A stretch of DNA of 64,000 nucleotides from Corynebacterium mustelae (GTDB taxonomy: Bacteria > Actinomycetota > Actinomycetes > Mycobacteriales > Mycobacteriaceae), in assembly GCF_001020985.1 (NCBI RefSeq), contig NZ_CP011542.1:1612001-1676000 (forward strand). Direction: 5' to 3'. The notes under the pieces are model-generated. The model was not told the DNA's origin, did not search any database, and saw only the letters and a list, made by a program, of their open reading frames with translations. Within the stretch, counting starts at the first letter, position 1, and every line of letters begins with the position of its first letter. This document shows positions 43,304 through 53,362 of the stretch, piece by piece. The position numbers were made by a program, and so were the translations under genes.

Positions 43304-44911
43304 ATGGAAATAATGGTGGGTCTTATTGGATTGCTATTTGCCACAGTAATAATGGTTGCTATTGGTGATCGGTGGGGGCTACCGTGGCCTGTTTTGCTCA
43401 CTATTCTTGCAGCGGGAGCCATTTTTATTCCAGGCATTCCGCAGGTTCATATTGATAGTGAACTGATGTTGCCGGTGTTTATTCCGCCGTTGTTATGGGC
43501 CCTAGCTCGCCGAACGTCGTGGGCCCAGATTAGACATCATTGGCGCTCGATAATGTTGTTGTCCGTGTTATTGGTACTTGTAACAGCATTCGCAGTAGGT
43601 GTTACAGCCTACCTTTTGGTTCCTGCGTTGTCGTTAGCTGGTGCGATCGTTATCGGTGCCGCAGTTTCCCCTCCTGATCCAGTTGCAGTTGATGCTGTTG
43701 CTGAACCCGCAGGGGTACCTCGCAGGTTGACAAATACACTGCAGACTGAGGGTCTGTTTAATGACGCCGCTTCGATTCTTGTTTTTAACCTGGGCTTAAG
43801 TGTATTGGTTCAGGGAAATTCAGTGACATGGTGGCAAGCGATCTTGACGTTTATTTACTCCGCAGGTGTTGCCATTTTGATCGGCTGGTTGATCGGTATT
43901 TCGGCGGCTCGGTTAACAGGGTGGATGACTTCTTCGGTTGCGCGTAATGCTTTTACGTGGGTTATTCCATTTGCAACTTTTCTTGCTGCCGAAGCGTTTC
44001 ATGCGTCTGGGGTGGTAGCAATCGTTATTGCTGCAATTGAATTTAACTCTCGTGTGGATGTTGAGGCAGAGGACCGGTTGTCTGGTACGGCTTTCTGGGA
44101 AATTGTCGAAATGTTGTTTACTGGCTTGGCTTTCGGCTTAATCGGAATTATGGTGCGCGACGCTATCGTCGAAGTTGGTTCCGATTTGTGGAATGCTGTG
44201 TGGCTTGGCCTTGTACTATCTGTCGTCGCAATCGTGGTTCGCGGGCTTTGGTTCTGGGTCATTTATCGGGTTAATAAGCACTTTAATCGTAGATGTGGTG
44301 CCCCACTTAGGCTGCAAGAAGTTTTGTTATTGACATGGGCAGGAATGCGCGGGTTAGTGACGTTGGCCTTAGTATTGTCTATCCCGGTTACTTCAGGTTT
44401 TGGCTTGTATCATGAATTACCAGTGATCGCCTTGGTTGTGGTGTTTATTACCATGGTTATTCCTGGTTTAACCCTTCCGTGGTTGATGAAACGGCTGTCC
44501 TTAGATGCAGGCCCCGATGCGTTTGGTGATATTGCTAGGGAGGAATTGGTAAATCGGGCTCGGCAGGCCGCATACGAGCACATTCTTTCCCGGGCGGATG
44601 AAATTGGACAAGGGCGTGCTCAAGCTATGATGACGCGCTTCGATGAAGTATCACATTTGGAAGATTTTGAAGATGAGAGACTGCCACCAGAAAAACGTCG
44701 CGAGCGGCTACTGCAGATTCGATCGATTATGCAGGAGACACATTTAGAAGCGTTGGAGGCTGCCCAAAAGGAACTGCTTTCTGCGCGTCGCGAGCGTTAT
44801 GTTGACCCTGCAATCTTGGATGAAGTGCTTTTCGACGTCGATAGGCAGATCATAGGGGCGAAAGCGAAGCGGGCACATTATCAAAACATTGATGTCAGTC
44901 GCAATCATTAA
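43304..44911 (+). CDS. CPA1-family Na+/H+ antiporter
   Basis: A 535-residue membrane protein with about 11-12 helices in the first 400 residues. VSPPDPVAVDAV and TEGLFNDAASILVFN contain the conserved acidic ion-binding residues of CPA1 exchangers, and TWAGMRGLVTLALVLSI is the family's later helix. The last ~120 residues are a charged cytoplasmic domain. It exchanges Na+ (or K+) for H+. AAGGA precedes ATG. It lies between bioD-like and scpB, unrelated in function. Confidence 0.92.
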   Translation: MEIMVGLIGLLFATVIMVAIGDRWGLPWPVLLTILAAGAIFIPGIPQVHIDSELMLPVFIPPLLWALARRTSWAQIRHHWRSIMLLSVLLVLVTAFAVGVTAYLLVPALSLAGAIVIGAAVSPPDPVAVDAVAEPAGVPRRLTNTLQTEGLFNDAASILVFNLGLSVLVQGNSVTWWQAILTFIYSAGVAILIGWLIGISAARLTGWMTSSVARNAFTWVIPFATFLAAEAFHASGVVAIVIAAIEFNSRVDVEAEDRLSGTAFWEIVEMLFTGLAFGLIGIMVRDAIVEVGSDLWNAVWLGLVLSVVAIVVRGLWFWVIYRVNKHFNRRCGAPLRLQEVLLLTWAGMRGLVTLALVLSIPVTSGFGLYHELPVIALVVVFITMVIPGLTLPWLMKRLSLDAGPDAFGDIAREELVNRARQAAYEHILSRADEIGQGRAQAMMTRFDEVSHLEDFEDERLPPEKRRERLLQIRSIMQETHLEALEAAQKELLSARRERYVDPAILDEVLFDVDRQIIGAKAKRAHYQNIDVSRNH

Positions 44912-44962
44912 TCTATTGGCGGTAAGCTAACAGCCAACATATTCCCTGGAGAAAATCTTTTC

Positions 44963-45532
44963 ATGTCTGCTGAATCCGAAGAATCAACGATTTCGCCGTT
45001 GCGATCACAACTAGAGTCGATACTTCTTGTTGTGGATAACCCTACGACGGTTACGGCTTTGGCTTCTGCCACTGAAAGTCAGCCGGAAACGGTGCTTAGC
45101 CAACTTCGTAGTATCCAAAAGGAATTAAACGATCGGGGCAGTGGTATGGATCTACGCGAAACATCCGATGGATGGCGGCTGTACACTCGCCAAACCAATG
45201 CGCCAGTAGTTGAAAAGTTTTTGCTTGATGGTACCCAATCGAAACTATCGCGGGCGGCATTAGAGACACTTGCTGTTGTCGCTTACCGCCAACCTGCAAC
45301 ACGCGCCCAAGTGTCTGCAGTTCGAGGTGTTAACGTCGACGGAGTGATGCGTACGTTAGCATTGCGCGGGCTTATTCGGGAGGTCGACACGGAACCGATT
45401 TCAGGAGCACATCGTTACGAGACAACGGAGCTGTTTTTGGAGCTTCTCGGCATCGACTCTCTTGAAAGATTGCCTGACTTAGCGCCGTTACTTCCAGAAA
45501 TTGATTCTATTGACGAATTTGAGCTGCCATGA
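44963..45532 (+). CDS. scpB: Segregation and condensation protein B
   Basis: A 189-residue protein of two winged helices that binds ScpA in the SMC condensin. Signatures are SKLSRAALETLAVVAYRQPATRAQ and RTLALRGLIREVDTE. Its C-terminus is acidic. It precedes rluB, cmk and der as in M. tuberculosis (Rv1710-Rv1713), but is separated from scpA by about 2.5 kb. Confidence 0.94.
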   Translation: MSAESEESTISPLRSQLESILLVVDNPTTVTALASATESQPETVLSQLRSIQKELNDRGSGMDLRETSDGWRLYTRQTNAPVVEKFLLDGTQSKLSRAALETLAVVAYRQPATRAQVSAVRGVNVDGVMRTLALRGLIREVDTEPISGAHRYETTELFLELLGIDSLERLPDLAPLLPEIDSIDEFELP

Positions 45533-45654
45533 CCAGTAAAAAGATGGTTGTTGGCATCCTTGATCGGTACTCCTCTACGGCTTTAGCTTTTCTGTGTCAC
45601 GTAGACTAGAGTAATCGTGTTTATAACCGCATATTTTATTTGATAGGAAGCATA

Positions 45655-46605
45655 GTGACTCCACCCGCTCGCCGTGACGGCACACCGGAAGGCAACCGTA
45701 GCCGAAAAACTCAAGGCAAGGCCACTAAGAAGAAGTTAAGTGGGAATAAGCCCGTAAAACAGAAGAGACAACGTTCGGCGGATATTCTGATTTCAAATGC
45801 ACGCCCGGCACGAAAGCAATATGTCTCAGAGCACCGTGCAGCAGACAGTTTCGATTCGTCCTCTGAACAGTCGGAGGGGGTTCGGCTGCAAAAGGTTTTG
45901 GCGCAAGCTGGTGTGGCATCTCGTCGTCACGCAGAAATCCTCATTGACGCAGGCCGCGTCGAAGTAAACGGCAAGAAAATTCGGCGCCAAGGGGTTCGAG
46001 TGAATCCCAGTACTGATGTGATCCGAGTTGATGGAGTGCGTGTCAACGTTAACGAGAATTTTCAGTATTTCGTTTTGAACAAACCCCGAGGCGTGCATTC
46101 GACAATGAGTGATGAGTTGGGACGGCCCTGTATCGGCGATTTGATATCCGAGCGGGTAGTTTCCGGGCAACGTCTGTTTCATGTCGGACGCCTTGATGCA
46201 GATACCGAAGGGCTGATTTTGCTAACTAATGATGGCGAATTGGCTAACAGGTTGATGCACCCTAAATACGAAGTTTCCAAAACTTATTTGGCTACCGTTT
46301 TGGGTGAAGTTGATAAAGGTATCGTTCGCCAGTTGCGTAATGGCATCGAATTGGAGGATGGAATTGCCAAAGCGGATTACGTGCAAATAATTGACATCCA
46401 TCAAGGAAAGTCTTTGGTTCGGGTTGAGTTGCATGAAGGTCGCAAGCACATTGTACGACGAATGCTCAAGGCCGCTGGTTATCCTGTTCAGCGTCTGGTT
46501 CGCACAAAGCTGCATACCGTTCAGCTTGGTGAGCAAAAGCCCGGCACGATCCGAGCACTAAACGACAGCGAACTAACAAGCTTGTATAAGGTGGTGGAGA
46601 TGTAA
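45655..46605 (+). CDS. rluB: 23S rRNA pseudouridine synthase RluB-type
   Basis: A 316-residue RsuA/RluB-family enzyme. The first ~75 residues are a basic disordered extension (TQGKATKKKLSGNKPVKQKR region). An S4 domain follows (RLQKVLAQAGVASRRHAEIL), then the catalytic domain with GRLDADTEGLILLTNDG holding the nucleophile Asp. GTG 45655 is preceded by AGGAAG. It isomerises a uridine in 23S rRNA. The stop overlaps the cmk start by one base. Confidence 0.93.
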   Translation: MTPPARRDGTPEGNRSRKTQGKATKKKLSGNKPVKQKRQRSADILISNARPARKQYVSEHRAADSFDSSSEQSEGVRLQKVLAQAGVASRRHAEILIDAGRVEVNGKKIRRQGVRVNPSTDVIRVDGVRVNVNENFQYFVLNKPRGVHSTMSDELGRPCIGDLISERVVSGQRLFHVGRLDADTEGLILLTNDGELANRLMHPKYEVSKTYLATVLGEVDKGIVRQLRNGIELEDGIAKADYVQIIDIHQGKSLVRVELHEGRKHIVRRMLKAAGYPVQRLVRTKLHTVQLGEQKPGTIRALNDSELTSLYKVVEM

Positions 46606-47339
46606 TGACAGCAATCACAAACTCTTCGGCATTGGAACTGGAAAATACTGATGGTGGTCTAATCGTTGCTGTAGACGGCCCGTCTGGCGCGGGAAAATCT
46701 ACTGTCTGCCGCGCTGTGGCGAAACATTTTGGTGCTAAATATCTCGATACGGGCGCTATGTATCGTGTTGCGACACTCCATGTGCTGGATTCTGGGATCA
46801 ACCCCCATGATGCTGCAGCGGTAGCTGAGGCTACAAAGAATCTTCCGGTTTCTGTGGCGGATGATCCGGATTCCAAGTCGGTATTACTGGGCGGCGCCGA
46901 TGTCTCGATTGAGATCCGAGATGAAGACGTGACTCGTTTTGTTTCAGCGGTATCTGCTGTTCCGGAGGTTCGCGAAAATCTAGTGGATTTACAGCGTTCA
47001 TTGGTAGCCGAGGCTGGCAGGTGTATTGTTGACGGCCGGGACATCGGAACGAACGTGCTAGTCGACGCTCCTTTGAAGATCTATCTCACGGCATCTGCCG
47101 AAGTTCGGGCCCACCGGAGATTTACACAAGACCAAGCGGCCGGCCGAAACGTTATTTATGAATCCGTCCTTGCTGATGTTGTTCGGCGAGATGCGCTGGA
47201 TTCTTCCCGTCCCCTTAACCCGTTACGGCCTGCGGAAGACGCCGTTGTAATCGATACTTCGGAGTTGAGTCTTGACGAGGTGTTAGACGTCATTATCGAG
47301 CTAGTAGAACAATCGGCGAAAGGGACAACAGAAAAATGA
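46605..47339 (+). CDS. cmk: Cytidylate kinase
   Basis: A 244-residue NMP kinase converting CMP/dCMP to the diphosphates. The P-loop is [20 protein letters not shown] (starting near 26), then [10 protein letters not shown], the CMP-binding [16 protein letters not shown] region and [14 protein letters not shown]. It is coupled to rluB (TAATG) and overlaps der by 4 bases (ATGA). CTP synthase is missing from its usual place in this window. Confidence 0.95.
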   Translation: MTAITNSSALELENTDGGLIVAVDGPSGAGKSTVCRAVAKHFGAKYLDTGAMYRVATLHVLDSGINPHDAAAVAEATKNLPVSVADDPDSKSVLLGGADVSIEIRDEDVTRFVSAVSAVPEVRENLVDLQRSLVAEAGRCIVDGRDIGTNVLVDAPLKIYLTASAEVRAHRRFTQDQAAGRNVIYESVLADVVRRDALDSSRPLNPLRPAEDAVVIDTSELSLDEVLDVIIELVEQSAKGTTEK

Positions 47340-48895
47340 GCGAAAGCGTAAACTCGGCTGCATCTTCGCACGATGAATCTGATTTTTCTAGTGAAAAGAG
47401 CCACATTGATACCTCTAATGGCAGCGATATTTATGACGACTACATAGATGAAGTCTTTGATGATGGTTCGTTTGACGAATCGGAGTTTTCTGACCCGGAT
47501 TTCGGCGAAAACTACTCCGAAGAAGACTGGAAACAACTTGAAGAAGCTTTTGGGGTAGGTACCGACGGGCATGTTGAGGAGAACCTTTGCACGGTCGCCA
47601 TAGTCGGGCGGCCTAATGTAGGAAAATCTACTCTGGTTAACCGTTTTATCGGCCGCCGGGAAGCCGTTGTCGAGGATTTTCCTGGTGTAACCCGTGACCG
47701 GATTTCTTACCTTGCAGATTGGGGTGGCCAGCGCTTCTGGGTTCAGGACACTGGCGGTTGGGATCCCAACGTTAAAGGTATTCACGCCGCGATCGCACGT
47801 CAGGCGGAAAACGCAATGGAATCCGCTGACGTTATCGTCATGGTAGTCGACACCAAAGTCGGAATAACCGAAACCGACTCGGTGATGGCAAAGAAACTTC
47901 AACGCTCCGATGTTCCAGTTATTCTGGTGGCGAATAAATTCGACTCCGATAGTCAATATGCAGATATGGCGGAATTCTATGCGTTAGGTTTGGGTGATCC
48001 GTGGCCTGTGTCCGCACAGCACGGACGTGGTGGAGCAGACGTGTTGGATGAAATCCTTCGACTGTTTCCAAAGGAGCCACGTTCAGCATCAATTACGGAG
48101 GGACCGCGCAGAGTAGCCTTAGTAGGAAAACCAAACGTCGGAAAGTCTTCGCTGCTGAACAAAATAGCGGGGGAAGAACGCTCAGTTGTCGATAACGTTG
48201 CTGGGACTACAGTCGACCCAGTGGATTCCATAGTAAAACTGGAGAACCACCTGTGGAAGTTCGTTGACACTGCTGGATTGCGCAAAAAAGTCAAGAATGC
48301 TCAAGGACATGAATACTATGCATCACTTCGGACTCGAAATGCCATTGATGCAGCCGAAATTTGTATTTTTATGATCGATTGCTCGGACCCCGTTTCGGAG
48401 CAAGATCAGCGTGTATTAAATATGATTCTCGAGTCCGGTAAAGCTTTGGTCCTGGTTTTTAACAAGTGGGATTTAATGGATGAGGATCGACGTTGGGAGT
48501 TAGAACGAGAAATCGAGCAACAGCTAGCCCATATTTCGTGGGTGAAGCGCATCAATATATCGGCTAAGACCGGGCGTGCGTTGCAGCGACTCGAACCCTA
48601 TATGTTGGAAGCCTTGGAAAGCTGGGATAAACGAATAAGCACTGGTCAGCTCAATAACTGGTTGCGTGCAACAATCGCCCAAAATCCGCCTCCGATGAAA
48701 GGTGGCCGGGTGCCTCGGGTCTTGTTCGCAACGCAAGCGTCGACCAGGCCTCCCGTTGTGGTGCTTTTTACAACTGGGTTCTTAGATGCTGGTTATCGTC
48801 GTTATCTGGAACGAAAGTTCCGGGAGACGTTTGGTTTTGAAGGATCTCCGGTTCGGATCGCAGTTCGCGTGCGTGAGCGTCGGTCAAAGAAATAG
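47336..48895 (+). CDS. der: GTPase Der (EngA), ribosome assembly, with acidic N-terminal extension
   Basis: A 519-residue double GTPase for 50S assembly. Domain 1 has GRPNVGKST (about 91-99), DTGG and NKFD; domain 2 has GKPNVGKSS (about 262-270), DTAGL and NKWD; a C-terminal KH-like domain ends [10 protein letters not shown]. The first ~80 residues are very acidic and Ser/Asp-rich (for example [19 protein letters not shown]), an extension common in actinobacterial Der but absent from E. coli Der. The start overlaps cmk by 4 bases. Confidence 0.95.
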   Translation: MSESVNSAASSHDESDFSSEKSHIDTSNGSDIYDDYIDEVFDDGSFDESEFSDPDFGENYSEEDWKQLEEAFGVGTDGHVEENLCTVAIVGRPNVGKSTLVNRFIGRREAVVEDFPGVTRDRISYLADWGGQRFWVQDTGGWDPNVKGIHAAIARQAENAMESADVIVMVVDTKVGITETDSVMAKKLQRSDVPVILVANKFDSDSQYADMAEFYALGLGDPWPVSAQHGRGGADVLDEILRLFPKEPRSASITEGPRRVALVGKPNVGKSSLLNKIAGEERSVVDNVAGTTVDPVDSIVKLENHLWKFVDTAGLRKKVKNAQGHEYYASLRTRNAIDAAEICIFMIDCSDPVSEQDQRVLNMILESGKALVLVFNKWDLMDEDRRWELEREIEQQLAHISWVKRINISAKTGRALQRLEPYMLEALESWDKRISTGQLNNWLRATIAQNPPPMKGGRVPRVLFATQASTRPPVVVLFTTGFLDAGYRRYLERKFRETFGFEGSPVRIAVRVRERRSKK

Positions 48896-48951
48896 GGCCA
48901 TTGCCTAGGAATGCTTTGGCTGTTCTAGAGTGTCTCAAGGAGAAAAAAACC

Positions 48952-48995
48952 GTTGGGGTCGTCGGCTACAAGCGATGACCCCAACATTTCTTTAT
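48952..48995 (+). terminator. Terminator of rluB-cmk-der
   Basis: GTTGGGGTCGTCG (48952-48964) pairs with CGATGACCCCAAC (48973-48985) with one mismatch, then ATTTCTTTA. A second, weaker hairpin AATCTAG/CTAGATT (49050-49068) with a long T-tract follows. Confidence 0.8.
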
Positions 48996-49074
48996 ACGCG
49001 CATATTTGGTTATGATTTTACATTTCGATATTTTCGATAGATTTCATGGAATCTAGCTTTTCTAGATTTTTCTT

Positions 49075-49905
49075 TTATTTTTGTTTTCTATAGATGAACG
49101 CATCGCAACGGTAGGGAAGAAGGATTTCCTGATCTGGCTGGAAACCGAGGTGTTCATTCAAATACCAACGCAGATTTGCAGTCATCTTCTCTCGAATAGC
49201 TGTTGTCGATCGTAGCCAATATGACCGAGTATGCATTAGCTGATGCACTAATTCCGGGGTGACTGGCTGACTCCACCGTAGCCGCAACTCGTCGTAAAGC
49301 TGCCACGGTGCATGAACCGATGGAAAGAAGCCCTCGGCTAAAGTGTCACCTGAATGCATTATTCTGCTCAACCGATGCACCCAGGGAATGTTTACATCCA
49401 AGGTATTCCACACCAGCAATAGCTGGGCGTGAGATGTACTGATCCGATCACATTCTGCGCTAGCAATCCTCGAATCAACCCAATGCCATGTCTGCGCACA
49501 CGTAATTACATCGAAAGTCTCGTCTTGAGCCGCTGAAACCTCAGCGGTCGCCTGCCATGCACAAAAGCCGCAGTCCAGCAACGTTCTTAACATGTTGATG
49601 CTGGGATCTAATGCATAAATTTCAGCGCGGTCACCAAGAACGGTGTCTAATGCCGAAGTAAGTTTTCCGGTGCCAGCCCCCACATCCAGAATTCGGTAAG
49701 GGCTATTACTTTCGGTAGTAATTAGTTCTATCACTTCGGGTGGGTAGCCAGGGCGGACATCGTGATAAAGCTCAGCTCCGCTTTTAAATGCACCTGCTGC
49801 CTCATTACGGTGCACATCAGAAACGAATTTTGGCATGTTTTTTCGGGACACCGGCGGAATGGTGCGAATCGGTTGCGGTGCATCTTTATCGGAAACGGAG
49901 TTCAT
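49075..49905 (-). CDS. Class I SAM-dependent methyltransferase
   Basis: A 276-residue soluble methyltransferase. SAM motif I is ILDVGAGTGKLTSAL (about 71-85), motif II EIYALDPSINML and a later DVITCAQTWHWVD. The W-H-W-V-D segment is typical of the subgroup with GAFKSGAELYHDVRPGYP at its N-terminus. The substrate is unknown. It is convergent with der and its 3' end lies against the der terminators. Confidence 0.85.
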   Translation of the reverse strand: MNSVSDKDAPQPIRTIPPVSRKNMPKFVSDVHRNEAAGAFKSGAELYHDVRPGYPPEVIELITTESNSPYRILDVGAGTGKLTSALDTVLGDRAEIYALDPSINMLRTLLDCGFCAWQATAEVSAAQDETFDVITCAQTWHWVDSRIASAECDRISTSHAQLLLVWNTLDVNIPWVHRLSRIMHSGDTLAEGFFPSVHAPWQLYDELRLRWSQPVTPELVHQLMHTRSYWLRSTTAIREKMTANLRWYLNEHLGFQPDQEILLPYRCDAFIYRKQK

Positions 49906-50049
49906 AGTTTAAAGAATTGTACTGTGATTGCGCAGCGATAAGGGTACTTTACTAGCGGAGGTTTCATTCATTATCAACTGCTATAGTGGGCACTAGTCGT
50001 TACAACTCCACACATTTATATGAGCTGTTAAAGCAGAAAGGAAAATCAA

Positions 50050-50229
50050 ATGAGCTTAATGGATAAAGCAAAGGGAATTTTGAATACCGACAAGGGAGAG
50101 GAAATTTCTGACCACATCCTTGATAAGGCATCCGAACTGGCTAAAGGCGCATTAGGCGAGGATAAATCCGCCAAAATTGATGAGGTCCGTGATTCGATCG
50201 ACAAGAAGATTGGCACTGACGGAGTTTAG
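50050..50229 (+). CDS. MT0933-like small antitoxin-family protein
   Basis: A 59-residue, charged, helical protein (MSLMDKAKGILNTDKGEEIS start; AKGALGEDKSAKIDEVRDSI later), matching the MT0933-like antitoxin family (pattern KAK.LL....DKAADKA). AAGGA lies before ATG 50050 and TATAGT (49982-49987) could be its -10 box. No partner toxin is adjacent, and many family members in corynebacteria are single genes, so the antitoxin role is uncertain. Confidence 0.8.
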   Translation: MSLMDKAKGILNTDKGEEISDHILDKASELAKGALGEDKSAKIDEVRDSIDKKIGTDGV

Positions 50230-50318
50230 TCAGGAAGCACACCAGCTTTTCGACGCCCCAAAGAGACATTTGGATACGCTTGCTGGATCTAAAGGGACGC
50301 TGTGGGCGTCGATAAGCG

Positions 50319-51437
50319 TTAGTGCGAATGATCCGAATGATCGTGGACTACGCTGAGAAAATCGTGGTCATGATCATGTACAGCTTCCGATGAATCACTG
50401 TTGTGGGTATGAGCGTGTAAATGGCTATGCGCATGTTCATGACAATGATAAACATCTCCGTGGGAATGGAAGTGAGTATGCGTGTGCGAATGCAGGTGAG
50501 AGTGCTGCAACTCAATCGAATCCTTTACCATAAGGTACGTTGCACAGACCATGATTAATAGCGCCAGCCAGAACTGTGAATTAGGAATTTCACCGAGGAT
50601 AATCATGCTGAAAGCCACCCCTAAAAACGGAGCGATAGCGTAATAGGCCGAAGTTTTTGCAGCACCTAAGTTTCGTTGTGCGAAAATATAAAATGTAATG
50701 CTCAATCCGTAACCGACGAAGCCAACGAACATCGCTCCGGCAACGATCCCAATGTTTGGAACCTCCTCCGCCAGAATTTTGGCGACGACGAAGCATCCTA
50801 ATCCGGAAAACATGCCTTTGATTATCACTAATTGCTGCGGTGATTTGGAGGACAGTCGCGTTGTACAGTTGTTTTCTACTCCCCAACACACGCATGCGGC
50901 CAAAACAAAGATAGCACCATAATTCAGGCTAAAGTTAGCGTCACTTTCGACACTTAAAATAATGCTGGAAACAGTAACTGACGCGATCGCAAGCCACAAT
51001 CGCCGCGAAACTTCTTCTTTGAAAGCAACAAAAGCTATCACTGATGTTGCAACAATTTCAAAGTTGTTAAGAAGCGAAACCGTTGCCGAAGTGGTTAACG
51101 AGACCCCAAACATTAGCAAGATCGGCGCTGCGATATCGAGAGCTATCATTGCAAGAACGAAAGGAAGATCTTGTTTTTCCCAGGAACTATGCCCCGTCCC
51201 TGTTGTGACTTCAACGCGTGAGCTCTGGCGGGAAGACCTTATAAACATCCAAGGTACAAAGACGCTAAGAGTCATCCCGACGCCCGCACCGAGATAGAGA
51301 AACGCTGCCAGCATCGCAGGCCGAACGTCTGCAATGAATAGTTTTGACATCGGCACCGAAACTGCATAGAACGCTGCCGCCAGCACGGCACACAAAGTTG
51401 CTTTAGTTTTCGTACTGCTTGACGCGTAGCTTTTCAT
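50319..51437 (-). CDS. DMT-superfamily (EamA) transporter with a histidine-rich tail
   Basis: A 372-residue membrane protein with about ten helices in two EamA repeats (residues ~12-150 and ~165-305). The last 62 residues contain 23 histidines with Asp and Ser (for example HTHTHFHSHGDVYHCHEHAH), probably cytosolic, a metal-binding composition seen in zinc and nickel proteins rather than in EamA carriers. The cargo is unknown. No clear ribosome binding site precedes ATG 51437. Confidence 0.85.
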   Translation of the reverse strand: MKSYASSSTKTKATLCAVLAAAFYAVSVPMSKLFIADVRPAMLAAFLYLGAGVGMTLSVFVPWMFIRSSRQSSRVEVTTGTGHSSWEKQDLPFVLAMIALDIAAPILLMFGVSLTTSATVSLLNNFEIVATSVIAFVAFKEEVSRRLWLAIASVTVSSIILSVESDANFSLNYGAIFVLAACVCWGVENNCTTRLSSKSPQQLVIIKGMFSGLGCFVVAKILAEEVPNIGIVAGAMFVGFVGYGLSITFYIFAQRNLGAAKTSAYYAIAPFLGVAFSMIILGEIPNSQFWLALLIMVCATYLMVKDSIELQHSHLHSHTHTHFHSHGDVYHCHEHAHSHLHAHTHNSDSSEAVHDHDHDFLSVVHDHSDHSH

Positions 51438-51637
51438 AGAAATAAGGGTAGTTCAAAAATATAAGACCGGGATGGATAACTGGTACACGAGCCACCTTGG
51501 CCGTTTATTACCCTAAAACGCGAGGTCAAAACGTTTTCTATAGCCTAAGTATCGGGGTAAGTCTTACAATGGAACTTATTTGGTTATAACATTTCAACCA
51601 CTCTCAACTAGATCTCCCAAAAGAAGGAGCAAATATA

Positions 51638-53362
51638 GTGGCTACCTCCACTTCATCAGCTTTCCATGCAGAATCTTTTGAATCTGCATGGAAAAAGTTC
51701 GAAACCGAGCACTTCGACCTAGTTATTATCGGTGGTGGTTCCGTCGGCGCAGGTGCGGCTTTAGACGCGGCCACACGAGGGTTGAAAGTAGCAGTAATTG
51801 AGGCGCGAGATTTTGCAGCTGGAACATCATCAAGGTCTTCAAAGATGTTTCATGGTGGGTTGCGTTATCTGGCCATGCTCGATTTCCGGCTCGTTGCAGA
51901 GTCACTTCGGGAACGTGAGCTTTCCATGTCAACCTTAGCGCCACACCTAGTGAAACCGCTGCGGTTTATCTTCCCCCTCACCCATCGATTCTGGGAACGG
52001 CCGTATATGGCATCGGGCTTCATGCTGTACGATCTGATGGGCGGAGCAAAGAGCGTTCCGATGCAAAAGCATCTGAGCCATAGGACAACGATGAAAATCG
52101 CTCCAGGCTTGCGGGATGACGCGCTAGTCGGCGGGGTACGCTATTACGACACTCTTGTTGACGATGCCCGGCACACCATGACGGTACTGCGCACTGCGGC
52201 AGAATTCGGGGCGGTTGTGCGCTCCTCCACACAGGTCGTGGGATTTGAAAAAACCGGTGAAAGAATAACTGGTGTTACAGTAAGAGACACCAACAGCGGT
52301 GATGAAACAACCATTCATTCCGATGTCTGCATTAATGCAACCGGAGTGTGGAATGACGAGCTACAAAAACTTGCCGGTGTTTCCGGTAAGTTCAGCGTGC
52401 ATACCTCAAAAGGGGTTCACATCGTTGTGCCGAAATCCTGTCTCGAAGCTGATGCTGCCTTGTGCTTCGTAACCGAAAAATCAGTACTGTTCGTTATCCC
52501 ATGGGGGGAGTACTGGATCATTGGCACAACCGACACCGATTGGGATAAGAACCTAGCCAATCCAGCAGCTACCAGGTCTGATATTGACTATATTCTTGAA
52601 CATGTTAATGCAAAGGTTCGTCGACGCATTCGTTACGAGGATATCGTTGGGGTTTATTCAGGGCTGCGTCCTTTGCTGAGTGGCAAATCAGACTCGACCA
52701 CCAATCTATCCCGCAATCACGCTGTTGCTCGAGTTGCACCCGGCATGGTTTCCGTGGCGGGAGGAAAATATACAACGTATCGCGTTATCGGAAAAGATGC
52801 CGTGGATAAAGCGGTAGAAGACATAGCTAAGAAGGTTCCCGGTTCCGTCACTGAACACACTCCGCTACTTGGCGCAGATGGATACCACGCCCTAGCAAAC
52901 CAAATTCCAGCTTTAGCTTTACGATTGGGAATTTCGGAGGCGCAAGTTGACCACCTGCTAGGTCGGTATGGCTCACTGATATTTGAGGTCCTTGCACCAG
53001 CCCACGACGACCCAACGTTGCTGGAACCCATCCCAGGCGCAGAGCAATACCTCAAGGCCGAAGCAGTTTACGCCGTGACACACGAGGGAGCGTTGCATCT
53101 GGAAGACATTCTCCACCGACGGTTACGGATATCGATGGAATACGCCGATCGCGGGGTGGGATCGGCGGAATCGGTAGCACGCTTGGTTGGCCCTTACCTG
53201 AACTGGGATGATAACAACATTGCCGCAGAGATCAATCAATTCCGTACTGCGACCGAGGCAACACTTGCAGCGGAAAAAGAGCTCACCGACGATGCCGCTA
53301 ATAGTATCGCCACTCAAGCATCCGACGCGCGTCCGCTAATCGACACAGGCCAGGATCGTTAA
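51638..53362 (+). CDS. glpD: Aerobic glycerol-3-phosphate dehydrogenase
   Basis: A 574-residue FAD enzyme oxidising glycerol 3-phosphate to dihydroxyacetone phosphate and feeding electrons to quinone. The FAD motif is VIIGGGSVGAGAALDAATRG (28-47). RDFAAGTSSRSSKMFHGGLR and the C-terminal helical domain with THEGALHLEDILHRR are typical. GTG start with AAGGAG upstream. glpK starts immediately after the stop. AAAACGTTTT (51528-51537) upstream is a possible regulator site. Confidence 0.95.
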   Translation: MATSTSSAFHAESFESAWKKFETEHFDLVIIGGGSVGAGAALDAATRGLKVAVIEARDFAAGTSSRSSKMFHGGLRYLAMLDFRLVAESLRERELSMSTLAPHLVKPLRFIFPLTHRFWERPYMASGFMLYDLMGGAKSVPMQKHLSHRTTMKIAPGLRDDALVGGVRYYDTLVDDARHTMTVLRTAAEFGAVVRSSTQVVGFEKTGERITGVTVRDTNSGDETTIHSDVCINATGVWNDELQKLAGVSGKFSVHTSKGVHIVVPKSCLEADAALCFVTEKSVLFVIPWGEYWIIGTTDTDWDKNLANPAATRSDIDYILEHVNAKVRRRIRYEDIVGVYSGLRPLLSGKSDSTTNLSRNHAVARVAPGMVSVAGGKYTTYRVIGKDAVDKAVEDIAKKVPGSVTEHTPLLGADGYHALANQIPALALRLGISEAQVDHLLGRYGSLIFEVLAPAHDDPTLLEPIPGAEQYLKAEAVYAVTHEGALHLEDILHRRLRISMEYADRGVGSAESVARLVGPYLNWDDNNIAAEINQFRTATEATLAAEKELTDDAANSIATQASDARPLIDTGQDR

